Positions 34,026 to 43,193 of a DNA stretch of 64,000 nucleotides are shown here, piece by piece. The translations under genes were made by a program, and so were the position numbers. Source of the stretch: Streptomyces sp. HUAS 15-9. GTDB taxonomy: Bacteria; Actinomycetota; Actinomycetes; Streptomycetales; Streptomycetaceae. The notes under the pieces were generated by a model that was given only the letters and a program-made list of their open reading frames with translations, searched no databases and was not told the origin of the DNA. Within the stretch, counting starts at the first letter, position 1. Each line of letters begins with the position of its first letter. The stretch spans positions 3,906,001-3,970,000 of the forward strand of contig NZ_CP106798.1 in the NCBI RefSeq assembly GCF_025642155.1. Reading direction: 5' to 3'.

Positions 34026-34050
34026 TATCAATTGTTTCATTCAATTGCTA
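34026..34050. promoter_or_regulatory. Operator candidate TATCAATTG-N7-CAATTGCTA
   Basis: Two CAATTG half-sites (34029-34034 and 34042-34047) flanked by TA on the outside form a near-perfect dyad in the divergent region. It lies 37-43 nt from both starts. MerR-type proteins bind such dyads, and the neighbouring regulator is the obvious candidate. Confidence 0.55.
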
Positions 34051-34092
34051 ATGGCTAAATTTGCGATGATTGATGCAGAATCGATGATGAAT

Positions 34093-34827
34093 ATGTCCGA
34101 GAAGTCTCAACCGCCGATGAGGTTGCGCGTCGCCGACCTCGCGCGGGCGGCCGGGATCTCGGCCCAGCAGGTGCGGAACTACGTGGACATGGGGCTGCTC
34201 CCGCCCGTCGCGCGCACCGCCGGCGGATACCGCGTCTTCACCGACGCGCATGCCGAGGCCCTCGCCACGGCCCGGGAGGTGGCTGCCGGGCACGGCTGGC
34301 CGACCGCGCGGATCGTGATGCGGGCCGTGCACGACGGTGACCTGGAGGCGGCGCTGGCCGAGCTCGACGCCAGTCATGCCCGGCTGGACCGGGAGCGGGG
34401 CGAGTTGGCGGCCGTGCACGAGGCACTGGAGACGGTGCTCGCGGGCGGGCCGGTCGCCCCGGGCCCCGCGCGGCAGGCCCTGCGCATCGGTGAGGTCGCC
34501 CGCGCCGTGGGCGTACGGCCCCCCGTGCTGCGGCTGTGGGAAGCCAGGGGGCTGCTACGGCCGGACCGGGAGCCGTCCACGGGATACCGCCGCTACACCC
34601 GCTCGGAAGTCCGGGCGGCCCACGTCGTCGCCCTGCTGCGCCGCGGCCACTACCCCCTCGACGCCATCCACACGGTCCTGGAGGAACTGCGCACCACCGA
34701 CAACCCCGAGCACCTCCGCGGCGAACTGGCCCTCCGGGGCAAGGACCTGCACCTCCGCAGCCTCCACCGGCTGAAGGCCTCTGCCGCCCTGCACGCCTAT
34801 GTGCGCCACCTCGGCCACTCCGGCTGA
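34093..34827 (+). CDS. Two-headed MerR-family regulator (TioE-like)
   Basis: 244 residues from ATG at 34093 (MSEKSQPPMRLRVADLARA); starts at 34084, 34087 and 34117 are also possible and none has a clear ribosome site. It holds two MerR-type winged HTH modules: RVADLARAAGISAQQVRNYV with GLLPPVARTAGGYRVFT (about 10-55), and RIGEVARAVGVRPPVLRLWE with GLLRPDREPSTGYRRYT (about 135-180). Coiled dimerisation segments follow each. The tandem arrangement matches the TioE family. No Cys metal sites are seen, so it likely senses an organic molecule and controls the divergent peptide/exporter genes. Confidence 0.87.
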   Translation: MSEKSQPPMRLRVADLARAAGISAQQVRNYVDMGLLPPVARTAGGYRVFTDAHAEALATAREVAAGHGWPTARIVMRAVHDGDLEAALAELDASHARLDRERGELAAVHEALETVLAGGPVAPGPARQALRIGEVARAVGVRPPVLRLWEARGLLRPDREPSTGYRRYTRSEVRAAHVVALLRRGHYPLDAIHTVLEELRTTDNPEHLRGELALRGKDLHLRSLHRLKASAALHAYVRHLGHSG

Positions 34828-34844
34828 CTCACACCCGGGCCTTC

Positions 34845-37781
34845 TCAACCCCCGTCCTCCTCCAGCGCATCCGCCATCACCTCCGCCAGGTGCCGCCCCC
34901 GCACCCCGGCCAGTTGCTCCAGCTGTGTGCGGCAGGAGAAGCCGTCGGCCAGGATCACCGTTCCCTCGGGTGCCGCTCGTACCGAGGGCAGCAGTTGTTC
35001 CTCGGCGCAGGTCTTCGACACCTCGAAGTGGTCCTTCTCGAAGCCGAAGTTGCCCGCGAGGCCGCAGCAGCCGCCGGTCAGTTCACCGGTGAGACCCGCC
35101 GCCTCGCGCAGTCCGCGGTCGGGGGCGTCGCCCAGGACCGCGTGCTGGTGGCAGTGGGTCTGGCCGGCCACGGGGCGGTCCACCTGGGGCGGGGTCCACT
35201 CGGGCGCGGACCGTGCCAGGGCCTCCGCGAAGGTGACGACCGCCGACGCCAGGCGTGCCGCGCGCGGGTCGTCGTGCAGCAGCTCGGGCAGGTCCGTACG
35301 GAGCGCGGCCGCGCAGCTGGGCTCCAGGACGACGACCGGCGGGATGTCGTCGCCGAGTCCCGGCAGCAGATACGGCTCCATCAGGTCGAGCGTGCGGCGC
35401 AGCACCGCGCGGGCACGGTCCAGTTGGCCGGTGGAGACGTACGTCAGACCGCAGCACACGCGCATGCGGCGGCCCGGCGCCCACAGGTTCATGCCCACCC
35501 CCTCCACCTCGCCCCGCGCCGACCGCCGCACCCTCATGCGTCTCGTCGGCGGGAGCAGCACGACCAGTCCCGCCGCCTCCAGGACGCGTACGGCCGCCTT
35601 TCCCACCGACGGCGAGAAGTGCTCCGTGAAGGTGTCCGGCCACAGCAGGACGGTGGTCCGGGGCGCCGCCTCGGCAACACGCTCGCCCGTCCGTCCCGCG
35701 GCGACCCGTCCACGCAGCCGCGCCCCGAACCGTCGCGCCCACCAGCGGCTGAACGTCTCCCCGGCCACCCGCGGAATCTCCCGCTCCGGCGCGATCCCGC
35801 CCAGCCGCTTCGCCGCCAGCGCCAACGGCCGTACGGTGGCGAGCGCGTTGAGCACCGGCGCGGTGCGTGTGCGGGCCACCCAGCGCAGCCAGAGCGGCAG
35901 CCACCCCATCGTGTAGTGGGCGGCCGGGCGGCGCCGTCCTTCGTAGTGGTGGTGCAGGAACTCCGCCTTGTACGTGGCCATGTCGACCTCGACCGGGCAG
36001 TCGGAGCGGCAGCCCTTGCAGGACAGGCACAGGTCCAGGGCGTCCCGGACCTCGGTCGAGCGCCAGCCGCCCGTCACCAGCTCGCCCGCGAGCATCTCGT
36101 GGAGCAGCCGGGCCCGCCCGCGCGTGGAGTGCGCCTCTTCGCCGGTCGCCCGGAAGGACGGGCACATGACGGAGGGGCCGGCCGCCGTGGTCGTACGGCA
36201 CTTGGCGACTCCTACGCACCGGCGCACCGCGGCCGAGAAGTCGCCGTCGTCGGCGGGGTAGCCGAAGGCCACGTCGACGGGGCGGCGGGGAAGCACGGAG
36301 AAGCGCAGGTTGGCGTCCAGTGGGGCGGGGCGGACCAGCATGCCGGGGTTGAGCAGGTCGTCCGGGTCCCATACGCCCTTGGCGCGCTCGAAGAGGGCGA
36401 CCGTCTCCGCGCCGTACATCCGCGGCAGCAGCTCCGCGCGGGCCTGTCCGTCCCCGTGCTCCCCGGACAGCGAACCGCCGTGGGCCACCACGAGGTCGGC
36501 CAGTTCCTCGGAGAAGCGCCGGAAGCGGCCGACGCCCGCGTCGGTCATCAGGTCGAAGTCGATGCGGACATGGATGCAGCCGTCCCCGAAGTGCCCGTAC
36601 GGCGTGCCGCGCAGCCCGTGCGCGGACAGCAGCCCCCGGAAGTCCCGCAGGTAGGCGCCGAGTCGCGCGGGCGGCACCGCGCAGTCCTCCCAGCCGGGCC
36701 AGGCCTCCGCCCCGTCCGGCATTCGGGTCGCCGTGCCGCTCGCGTCCTCCCGGATGCGCCACAGGGCACGCTGGGCGGCGTCCTCCGTCACCACCAGGGA
36801 GTCCACGACGTCGGCCGCGCGGACGATCGCCTCCGCACGCGCGCGTGCTTCTCCCGGCGACTCCCCGCCTGTCTCCACGAACAGCCAGGCGCCGCCCCCG
36901 GGCAGTCCGGCCGCGGACGGCACCAGGTCGGCCGCCATGCCCTCGACCGTCAGCGGGCTGTACGGCAGCAGCCCCGCCGCGGCCTCGGCGGCCGCGCTCT
37001 CGTCGGCGTACCCCAGCACGGCCAGGGCGCGCGTGCGGGGCGCCTCGACGAGTCGTACGACCGCCTCCGTGAGGATGCCCAGGGTGCCCTCCGAGCCGCA
37101 GAAGGAGCGGGCGACATCGGCGCCCTTCTCGGGGAGCAGTGCGTCCAGCGCGTACCCGGAGATGCGGCGGGGCAGGTCGGGGAAGCCCGTGCGCAGGCGG
37201 GCCAGTTCGCCCTCTGCCAGGGCACGCAGGCCCTGCGGCGCGCCGGCCCAGTCCTGCCCGAGTCGCAGCCGCTCGCCGCACACGGTGACCACGGCCAGCT
37301 CCCGCACGCTGTCCGCGGTCGTCCCCCAGGCCACCGAGTGGGAGCCGCACGAGTTGTTGCCGATCATCCCGCCGAGGGTGCACCGGCTGTGTGTCGCCGG
37401 GTCCGGGCCGAAGCGCAGGCCGTGCGGGGCGGCGGCCTCCTGGAGCCGGTCGAGGACGAGGCCCGGCTGCACGACGGCGGTGCGCGCCTCGGGGTCCACC
37501 GAGAGCACCCGGTTCATGTGCCGGGTGAAGTCCAGCACCACGCCCGTGCCCGTCGCCTGTCCCGCGATCGACGTGCCCCCGCCGCGCGCGACCACCGGCA
37601 CCCCGTGCGCCCGGCACACCTCGAGGACCGCCGCCACGTCGTCAACATCGCGTGGCGCCACCACCCCCAGCGGGACACGCCGGTAGTTCGACGCGTCCAT
37701 GGTGACCAGCGCCCGGGACGTGATGTCGAAACCCACCTCGCCCCGGACGGCTCCCCGCAGCTCCGCCGCCAGTTCCGTCAT
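34845..37781 (-). CDS. YdiJ-like FAD-linked oxidase fused to Fe-S (CCG-domain) dehydrogenase
   Basis: 978 residues from ATG at 37781 (MTELAAELRG). N-terminal FAD-binding PCMH domain (VVARGGGTSIAGQATG, GGMIGNNSCGSHS), FAD-oxidase C-terminal domain (GHFGDGCIHVRIDFDL, SGEHGDGQAR), then an Fe-S region (RCVGVAKCR...MCPSF and CLSCKGCRSDCP) and a C-terminal glycolate/glycerol-3-phosphate-type CCG region ending with CCGLAGNFGFE. E. coli YdiJ of the same layout is a D-2-hydroxyglutarate dehydrogenase, so that or D-lactate is the likely substrate. Electrons probably go to the quinone pool. Its neighbour serC makes 3-phosphohydroxypyruvate-linked serine, a pathway that can produce D-2-hydroxyglutarate as a by-product. 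Confidence 0.92.
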   Translation of the reverse strand: MTELAAELRGAVRGEVGFDITSRALVTMDASNYRRVPLGVVAPRDVDDVAAVLEVCRAHGVPVVARGGGTSIAGQATGTGVVLDFTRHMNRVLSVDPEARTAVVQPGLVLDRLQEAAAPHGLRFGPDPATHSRCTLGGMIGNNSCGSHSVAWGTTADSVRELAVVTVCGERLRLGQDWAGAPQGLRALAEGELARLRTGFPDLPRRISGYALDALLPEKGADVARSFCGSEGTLGILTEAVVRLVEAPRTRALAVLGYADESAAAEAAAGLLPYSPLTVEGMAADLVPSAAGLPGGGAWLFVETGGESPGEARARAEAIVRAADVVDSLVVTEDAAQRALWRIREDASGTATRMPDGAEAWPGWEDCAVPPARLGAYLRDFRGLLSAHGLRGTPYGHFGDGCIHVRIDFDLMTDAGVGRFRRFSEELADLVVAHGGSLSGEHGDGQARAELLPRMYGAETVALFERAKGVWDPDDLLNPGMLVRPAPLDANLRFSVLPRRPVDVAFGYPADDGDFSAAVRRCVGVAKCRTTTAAGPSVMCPSFRATGEEAHSTRGRARLLHEMLAGELVTGGWRSTEVRDALDLCLSCKGCRSDCPVEVDMATYKAEFLHHHYEGRRRPAAHYTMGWLPLWLRWVARTRTAPVLNALATVRPLALAAKRLGGIAPEREIPRVAGETFSRWWARRFGARLRGRVAAGRTGERVAEAAPRTTVLLWPDTFTEHFSPSVGKAAVRVLEAAGLVVLLPPTRRMRVRRSARGEVEGVGMNLWAPGRRMRVCCGLTYVSTGQLDRARAVLRRTLDLMEPYLLPGLGDDIPPVVVLEPSCAAALRTDLPELLHDDPRAARLASAVVTFAEALARSAPEWTPPQVDRPVAGQTHCHQHAVLGDAPDRGLREAAGLTGELTGGCCGLAGNFGFEKDHFEVSKTCAEEQLLPSVRAAPEGTVILADGFSCRTQLEQLAGVRGRHLAEVMADALEEDGG

Positions 37782-37828
37782 GCGTCCAGGATGCATCCGA
37801 CCACTGACAGTGACGGACCCCGCCATGA

Positions 37829-39043
<1,215 letters not shown>

Positions 39044-39062
39044 TCGTTCCTCGTACGGCTCC

Positions 39063-39092
39063 AAGGGCGTCCGGCACCTGCCGGGCGCCCTT
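39063..39092 (+). terminator. serC terminator
   Basis: AAGGGCGTCCGG (39063-39074) pairs with CCGGGCGCCCTT (39081-39092) with one G:T wobble and a 6-nt loop. It lies 19 nt past the serC stop and is followed by TTT. Confidence 0.75.
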
Positions 39093-39158
39093 TGCGCGTG
39101 CGACAATCTCCTTTGCGCGTGGGACAATTGCGGGATCGGGCCATGAATCGGGCCATGA
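39090..39158 (+). repeat. Two kinds of short tandem repeats in a promoter region
   Basis: CTTTGCGCGTGCGACAAT (39090-39107) and CTTTGCGCGTGGGACAAT (39111-39128) are 18-bp direct repeats, each ending in a -10-like GACAAT. They are followed by two exact copies of ATCGGGCCATGA (39135-39146 and 39147-39158). Both lie just upstream of the secreted-protein gene at 39177. Confidence 0.7.
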
Positions 39159-39176
39159 TTCGCGCGGAGCTCTTCC

Positions 39177-39926
39177 ATGCCGGTCCTGCACGCAAGCCAC
39201 CGCCGCTCTCTCCTGGCCGCCCCGGTACTCATGGGCGCCCTGATCGCCCCCGCCCTGCTGCCGGTGACGACCGCCTCGGCCGCCCCCGACACCGGCGCGG
39301 CTGCCACCGCCCCGGCAGCCGCGAACCCGGCCGCCCGTTACGCGGGCAAATCCGTCGCCATCGGCCAGGACATGGTGGCCGTCCTGCGCAACGACCCCGA
39401 CGCCGGCGGCCCCGAGGCCTGGATCCGCGCCGTGCAGCCGGACTGGCGGCAGGGCGACGCCTACATGTACCGCGTACTGGACAAGCTCGACCGGTCACAC
39501 GGGACGGCCGAGCAGCGCGGTCTCTCCCTGAGCCTGGTCGGTGCCGAGGGCTCCGCCCCCGCGCTCAAGGTGGCCGGCGCGGTGGCCGACGCCAGGAGCG
39601 GAACGCACACCTACCCGCTCCCGAAGGCCGGCACCCCCGACGCCCGGGGCTGCACGGTCATCGAGGAGACCTCCATCGGGGCCGGGACCGCCGCCGTGCT
39701 GAGCAACGGCCCCGGGGGACCGTCGGCCTTCTTCAAGAACGAAGGTGACGGCACGCGTGTCGGCGGTGTCGTCAACCGGGCGCATCCCGCGCTGCCGAGG
39801 AGCGCGGGCTTCGTCGCCCGCATCATCGACCCCTATGGGAAGGCGCCGAAGCTGCTCACCAACATGGAGGGCGGCGGCCACCCCGCGGGCACGACGGCCT
39901 TCCCGGCCCCCGGCTGTGTGAAGTGA
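39177..39926 (+). CDS. Secreted protein of unknown function
   Basis: 249 residues with ATG at 39177 (MPVLHASHRRSLLAAP). The Sec-type signal peptide comprises an Arg/His-rich N-region, a hydrophobic core LLAAPVLMGALIAPALLPV and a cleavage site near ASA-APD at about residue 36. The mature part starts with an Ala/Pro linker and holds a compact domain with two Cys (in RGCTVIEE and GCVK) that could pair. No catalytic motif is recognised. It faces the convergent anchored beta-propeller gene with 4 nt between stops. Confidence 0.8.
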   Translation: MPVLHASHRRSLLAAPVLMGALIAPALLPVTTASAAPDTGAAATAPAAANPAARYAGKSVAIGQDMVAVLRNDPDAGGPEAWIRAVQPDWRQGDAYMYRVLDKLDRSHGTAEQRGLSLSLVGAEGSAPALKVAGAVADARSGTHTYPLPKAGTPDARGCTVIEETSIGAGTAAVLSNGPGGPSAFFKNEGDGTRVGGVVNRAHPALPRSAGFVARIIDPYGKAPKLLTNMEGGGHPAGTTAFPAPGCVK

Positions 39927-39930
39927 TCCC

Positions 39931-40917
39931 TCAGCCGCGTCGCCGCAGCCGCCGGAGGCCGAACATGGCGGCCGCGACGACGGCCACGGCGATGGCTCCG
40001 AACTTGACGCCGTCGCCCGTAGCGCCGCCACCGCTCCCGGTGGCCGCGGAACTCCCGCCTCCGGACGTGGACTTGTCGGCACCGGACCCGCCGCCGCCCG
40101 GCACGCTCTGCGCCTCCACCGGGCTGTCCGCGCCCTCGCTGCCGTACATGAGCTTGGTGCCGTCGGCGGAGTAGGTGATCGACTCGCCCTGCCCCTGAAG
40201 GGGCACGTCCAGCCGCCCCTTGCGCTCGATCTTGCCGCCGTTCCAGTCGTAGTAGATGCCACCGAGGTAGCCGCGCACCGCGAGCTGCTTGCCGTCGGGG
40301 GAGAAGGCGGCGTCCGTGGCCCAGAGGTCGACGGCGGCGACGGGCTTGAAGACGTTGGCGCCGGAGGACGACAGCTGGGCCGGGCCCTCGTACAGGTGCC
40401 CGCCGTTCTCCTTCTTGTCGATGATGTACACGCGGCCGGTCTTCGGATGGACGACGAGCGACTCGGCGTTCCGTGCCCCATTGGAGTACTTCACGACGTA
40501 CTGCGTGGCCTTGATCGTCTGGTTCTTGAGGACCTTGGGCTCGGGCAGCCGGTAGATCCACACGTACGGCCAGCTGCCGTCGAGGTTGTCGCCGATGTCG
40601 CCGACGTAGATCTGGTTGCCGGGCCCGATGGAGATGGCCTCCACGTCGCGCGGCGAGCCGATACCGCTGAGGGTGACCGTGGCGACCGTCTTGCCGGTAG
40701 TGCTGTCCACGGCGTAGATGTATGGCCCGTCGTCGCTGTCGTTGTGCGTCCAGTAGATGCCCCGGTGCAGATGCGAGGCGGCGAGACCGCTGGACTCGGC
40801 GATCCGCGGGTCCTTGATCGTGAACCCTTCGTCACCGTCACCGCCTGCGGCGGAGGCGGGCAGGGCGAGGGCGCCCGTGAGCAGAACTCCGGCGAGCAGG
40901 GCGAAGGATCGACGCAT
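39931..40917 (-). CDS. Secreted, membrane-anchored beta-propeller-like protein
   Basis: 328 residues from MRRSFALLAGVLLTGALALPASAA. A signal peptide is cut near residue 23. The mature chain has WD40/NHL-like repeats (GIYWTHNDSDDGPYIYAVD, QIYVGDIGDNLDGSWPYVWIYRLPEP, RVYIIDKKENGGHLYEG), a low-complexity Gly/Ser linker and a C-terminal membrane helix with an RRLRRRG stop-transfer tail. The protein is thus tethered to the outside of the membrane. It may bind a ligand or act as a quinoprotein-like scaffold; no enzyme signature is seen. Confidence 0.85.
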   Translation of the reverse strand: MRRSFALLAGVLLTGALALPASAAGGDGDEGFTIKDPRIAESSGLAASHLHRGIYWTHNDSDDGPYIYAVDSTTGKTVATVTLSGIGSPRDVEAISIGPGNQIYVGDIGDNLDGSWPYVWIYRLPEPKVLKNQTIKATQYVVKYSNGARNAESLVVHPKTGRVYIIDKKENGGHLYEGPAQLSSSGANVFKPVAAVDLWATDAAFSPDGKQLAVRGYLGGIYYDWNGGKIERKGRLDVPLQGQGESITYSADGTKLMYGSEGADSPVEAQSVPGGGGSGADKSTSGGGSSAATGSGGGATGDGVKFGAIAVAVVAAAMFGLRRLRRRG

Positions 40918-41027
40918 GCCCCCAAGCCTGCCATCCCGCAGGGAGGTTCACCGGACGAGGTGGCCCGGTGGTGGGACGTGGTGGGCCTCACACCCCACCC
41001 GCCTCCGTGATCGTCCATCATGAGCGG

Positions 41028-41711
41028 ATGCTCAGGTTCATGCCCGTCGGTGACTCCATGACGATCGGAAGCGCGGGCGAACACACTTGGCGATACCGGC
41101 TGTGGCAGCACCTGTGCGCGACGTACGACGGCCCGTTCACGCTGGTCGGCCCGCGCGAGACGCTGTACGACAAGATGGCGGACGCCCCCACGTCGTACTA
41201 CTACGCCGACCCCGACTTCCCCCGCGCCCATCTGGCCGGCTGGGGCGAGGGCTGGCAGCACATGGCTCCGCTGATCGGCGACGCGGTGAAGAAGTGCCGG
41301 GCGGACGTCCTGCTGGTCTCCCTCGGCCTGATCGACCTGGGCTTCTACACGAACGCGGAGCAGACGGCCCGGAACGTACGGGCCTTCGTCACGGCCGCCC
41401 GTGCGGCGAACCCGCGCATCCGTATGGTCCTGCTCCCGGTGATCCCGAACATCCGCGCCGCGGCGGACGCGCCCTTCGCCGAGCAGGTGGACCGGTTCAA
41501 CGTCCTGCTCGCGAAGGCGGTCGCCGACCTGGACGAGCCCCGCTCACCGATCCTGCTGGCGTCACCACCGGAGTCGTACGACATCCACGCCGACACCTAC
41601 GACGGGACCCACCCCAACGAGAGCGGCGAGCACCGGATCGCGGAGGCGTTCGCGGGGGCGATGTGGGAGGCGTGGGGAGTCGGACAGGTGTACGTGGCTG
41701 GAACGCGTTGA
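41028..41711 (+). CDS. SGNH/GDSL-type hydrolase
   Basis: 227 residues from ATG at 41028 (MLRFMPVGDSMTIGSAGEHT). Block I is VGDSMTIG (catalytic Ser near residue 9), block III has the Asn-like VSLGLIDLGFYTN variant, and block V is YDGTHPNESGEHRIAEAF with the Asp and His. Probably an intracellular esterase or lipase, since no signal peptide precedes it. Block III lacks the usual GxND, giving LGLID, so activity may be changed. Confidence 0.82.
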   Translation: MLRFMPVGDSMTIGSAGEHTWRYRLWQHLCATYDGPFTLVGPRETLYDKMADAPTSYYYADPDFPRAHLAGWGEGWQHMAPLIGDAVKKCRADVLLVSLGLIDLGFYTNAEQTARNVRAFVTAARAANPRIRMVLLPVIPNIRAAADAPFAEQVDRFNVLLAKAVADLDEPRSPILLASPPESYDIHADTYDGTHPNESGEHRIAEAFAGAMWEAWGVGQVYVAGTR

Positions 41712-41798
41712 CTTGATCCCGGCGTCTCCTTGTCACTGTGCGTATCGTTGTACTGCGCGGCTGCACATGTCCGTGGGCAGCCGGGGAGGAGCGCCACG

Positions 41799-42386
41799 AT
41801 GACCGTCCTTGAAGACAGGATCGAGATGGCCGACGAGAGCGGCGAGCTGACTCTGGACGTCATGTTCGAGTGGCTCGAGAAGATGCCCGTCCCCGAGGGA
41901 ACGAAGGTCGAGATCGTCGGGGGAAACATCTTCATGTCGCCGCAGCGTCAGACCCACTGGGAGATCATCTTCGGCATCCTGGAGCAGCTGCGCGCGAAGT
42001 ACCCGCGCAACCGCCTCGCCTCTGACGTGCGGATCGACTTCCCGGGGCACCTGAACGGTTTCGCCTGTGACGTCGCGGCAATGGCCGAACGCTCGGTGAA
42101 GGACGGCAAGGGCCGCTGGCGTTACCAGGACATCGAGTTCGTGGCCGAGGTCATCTCCAAGGACACCGCTGCCAACGACTACAGCCCGAAGAAGCTCACC
42201 TACGCCCTCGCCGAAGTCCCCGTGTATCTCATCGCCGATCCGTACGAGGGCATGTGCCGCGTCTACACCCAGCCCCACGACGGGGACTACGCCACCGAGA
42301 CGAAGGTCCACTTCGGCGACACCGTGGACCTCACCGGCTCGGTCGTCGGCCTGACCCTCAAAACCGACGAGTTCCCGCGGGACTGA
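41799..42386 (+). CDS. Uma2-family PD-(D/E)XK-like protein
   Basis: 195 residues from ATG at 41799 (MTVLEDRIEMADESGELT) with GGGGAGGA upstream. Uma2 (DUF820) features: YLxxP-like FEWLEKMPVPEGTKVEIVGG, a VRIDFPGHLNGFACDVAAM block and a FVAEVISKDTAANDYSPKK block with Asp/Glu/Lys residues of the nuclease core. Such proteins are numerous in Streptomyces and cyanobacteria and are predicted endonucleases, but activity is rarely shown. No partner gene is evident. Confidence 0.87.
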   Translation: MTVLEDRIEMADESGELTLDVMFEWLEKMPVPEGTKVEIVGGNIFMSPQRQTHWEIIFGILEQLRAKYPRNRLASDVRIDFPGHLNGFACDVAAMAERSVKDGKGRWRYQDIEFVAEVISKDTAANDYSPKKLTYALAEVPVYLIADPYEGMCRVYTQPHDGDYATETKVHFGDTVDLTGSVVGLTLKTDEFPRD

Positions 42387-42401
42387 TCGCTGTCACAGGC
42401 G

Positions 42402-43019
42402 TCAGGAGGGCTCGGTGTCGGTGGGGGCCGGCATGTGGAGGGTGTCGAGGAGTTGCCGGTAGGTCGGGGCCAGCGTCGCCGCCTGCTTGTGGGAGCTGAT
42501 GCTCACCAGCTGGACGTAGTGCTTGCCGTCGTCGATGAAGCGTGTGGAGCCGACGGTTCCGTTCTTGGCGGAAAGCCGGGCGTCGAGGGTACGACGGCCG
42601 TTCACGTCGGTCTTCTTGGTGACCGTGCTGGTGAGCATGTCACGGGGGGACTGGGAGTACTGGTTGTACCCGTCCAGGAAGGCCCGAAGGTTGTCCTTGA
42701 GGTCCTTCGCGCCGTGGACGTCGAAGACCGCGAAGCCGGTGACCTGGTCGTCGTTGCCCGCCATGTAGATGCGGCCGTCCATGCCGTCCTTGGCCTCGGT
42801 GAACTTCTGGACCTTGGGTTTTCCGGGCAGCTCGACCTTGATGCCGCTCGGGGCGTCGGTGACCTCCACCCAGTGATCGGCAGTGACGGCACCGGTGGGC
42901 GGCGGTGCCTCCGTGACGGCGAACGCGCTGCCGGGCAGCAGCACACCTCCGGTGACGGCGACCGAAGCGGCGAGCAGCGCATGACGGTGGAATCGAGTAC
43001 GAGGAGTATGAAGGGTCAT
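42402..43019 (-). CDS. Secreted protein, unknown function
   Basis: 205 residues from MTLHTPRTRFHRHALLAAS. The signal peptide ends near SAFA-VTEA at about residue 34. The mature part begins with a Pro-rich linker and has an alpha/beta domain (WVEVTDAPSGIKVELPGKPKV, FVIDDGKHYVQLVSI-like strands) resembling small actinobacterial lipid- or ligand-binding exported proteins. No Cys. Gene ends convergently 15 nt from the Uma2 gene. Confidence 0.8.
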   Translation of the reverse strand: MTLHTPRTRFHRHALLAASVAVTGGVLLPGSAFAVTEAPPPTGAVTADHWVEVTDAPSGIKVELPGKPKVQKFTEAKDGMDGRIYMAGNDDQVTGFAVFDVHGAKDLKDNLRAFLDGYNQYSQSPRDMLTSTVTKKTDVNGRRTLDARLSAKNGTVGSTRFIDDGKHYVQLVSISSHKQAATLAPTYRQLLDTLHMPAPTDTEPS

Positions 43020-43193
43020 GGGAATGCACTTCCTGCGGTGGTGGGGTTGGGGGAGCGCGGCCGAACGGCCTCGTGTCCATTAGGCCGGGAGCCGCCCGCC
43101 GGGTCATGTCACTGCATGGCGTGGCACGGGAACCCGGGACTTGACACCGAGCCGCTTGCATAGAGCGCACTCCAAGCCGTTGGCTTGTGGACC

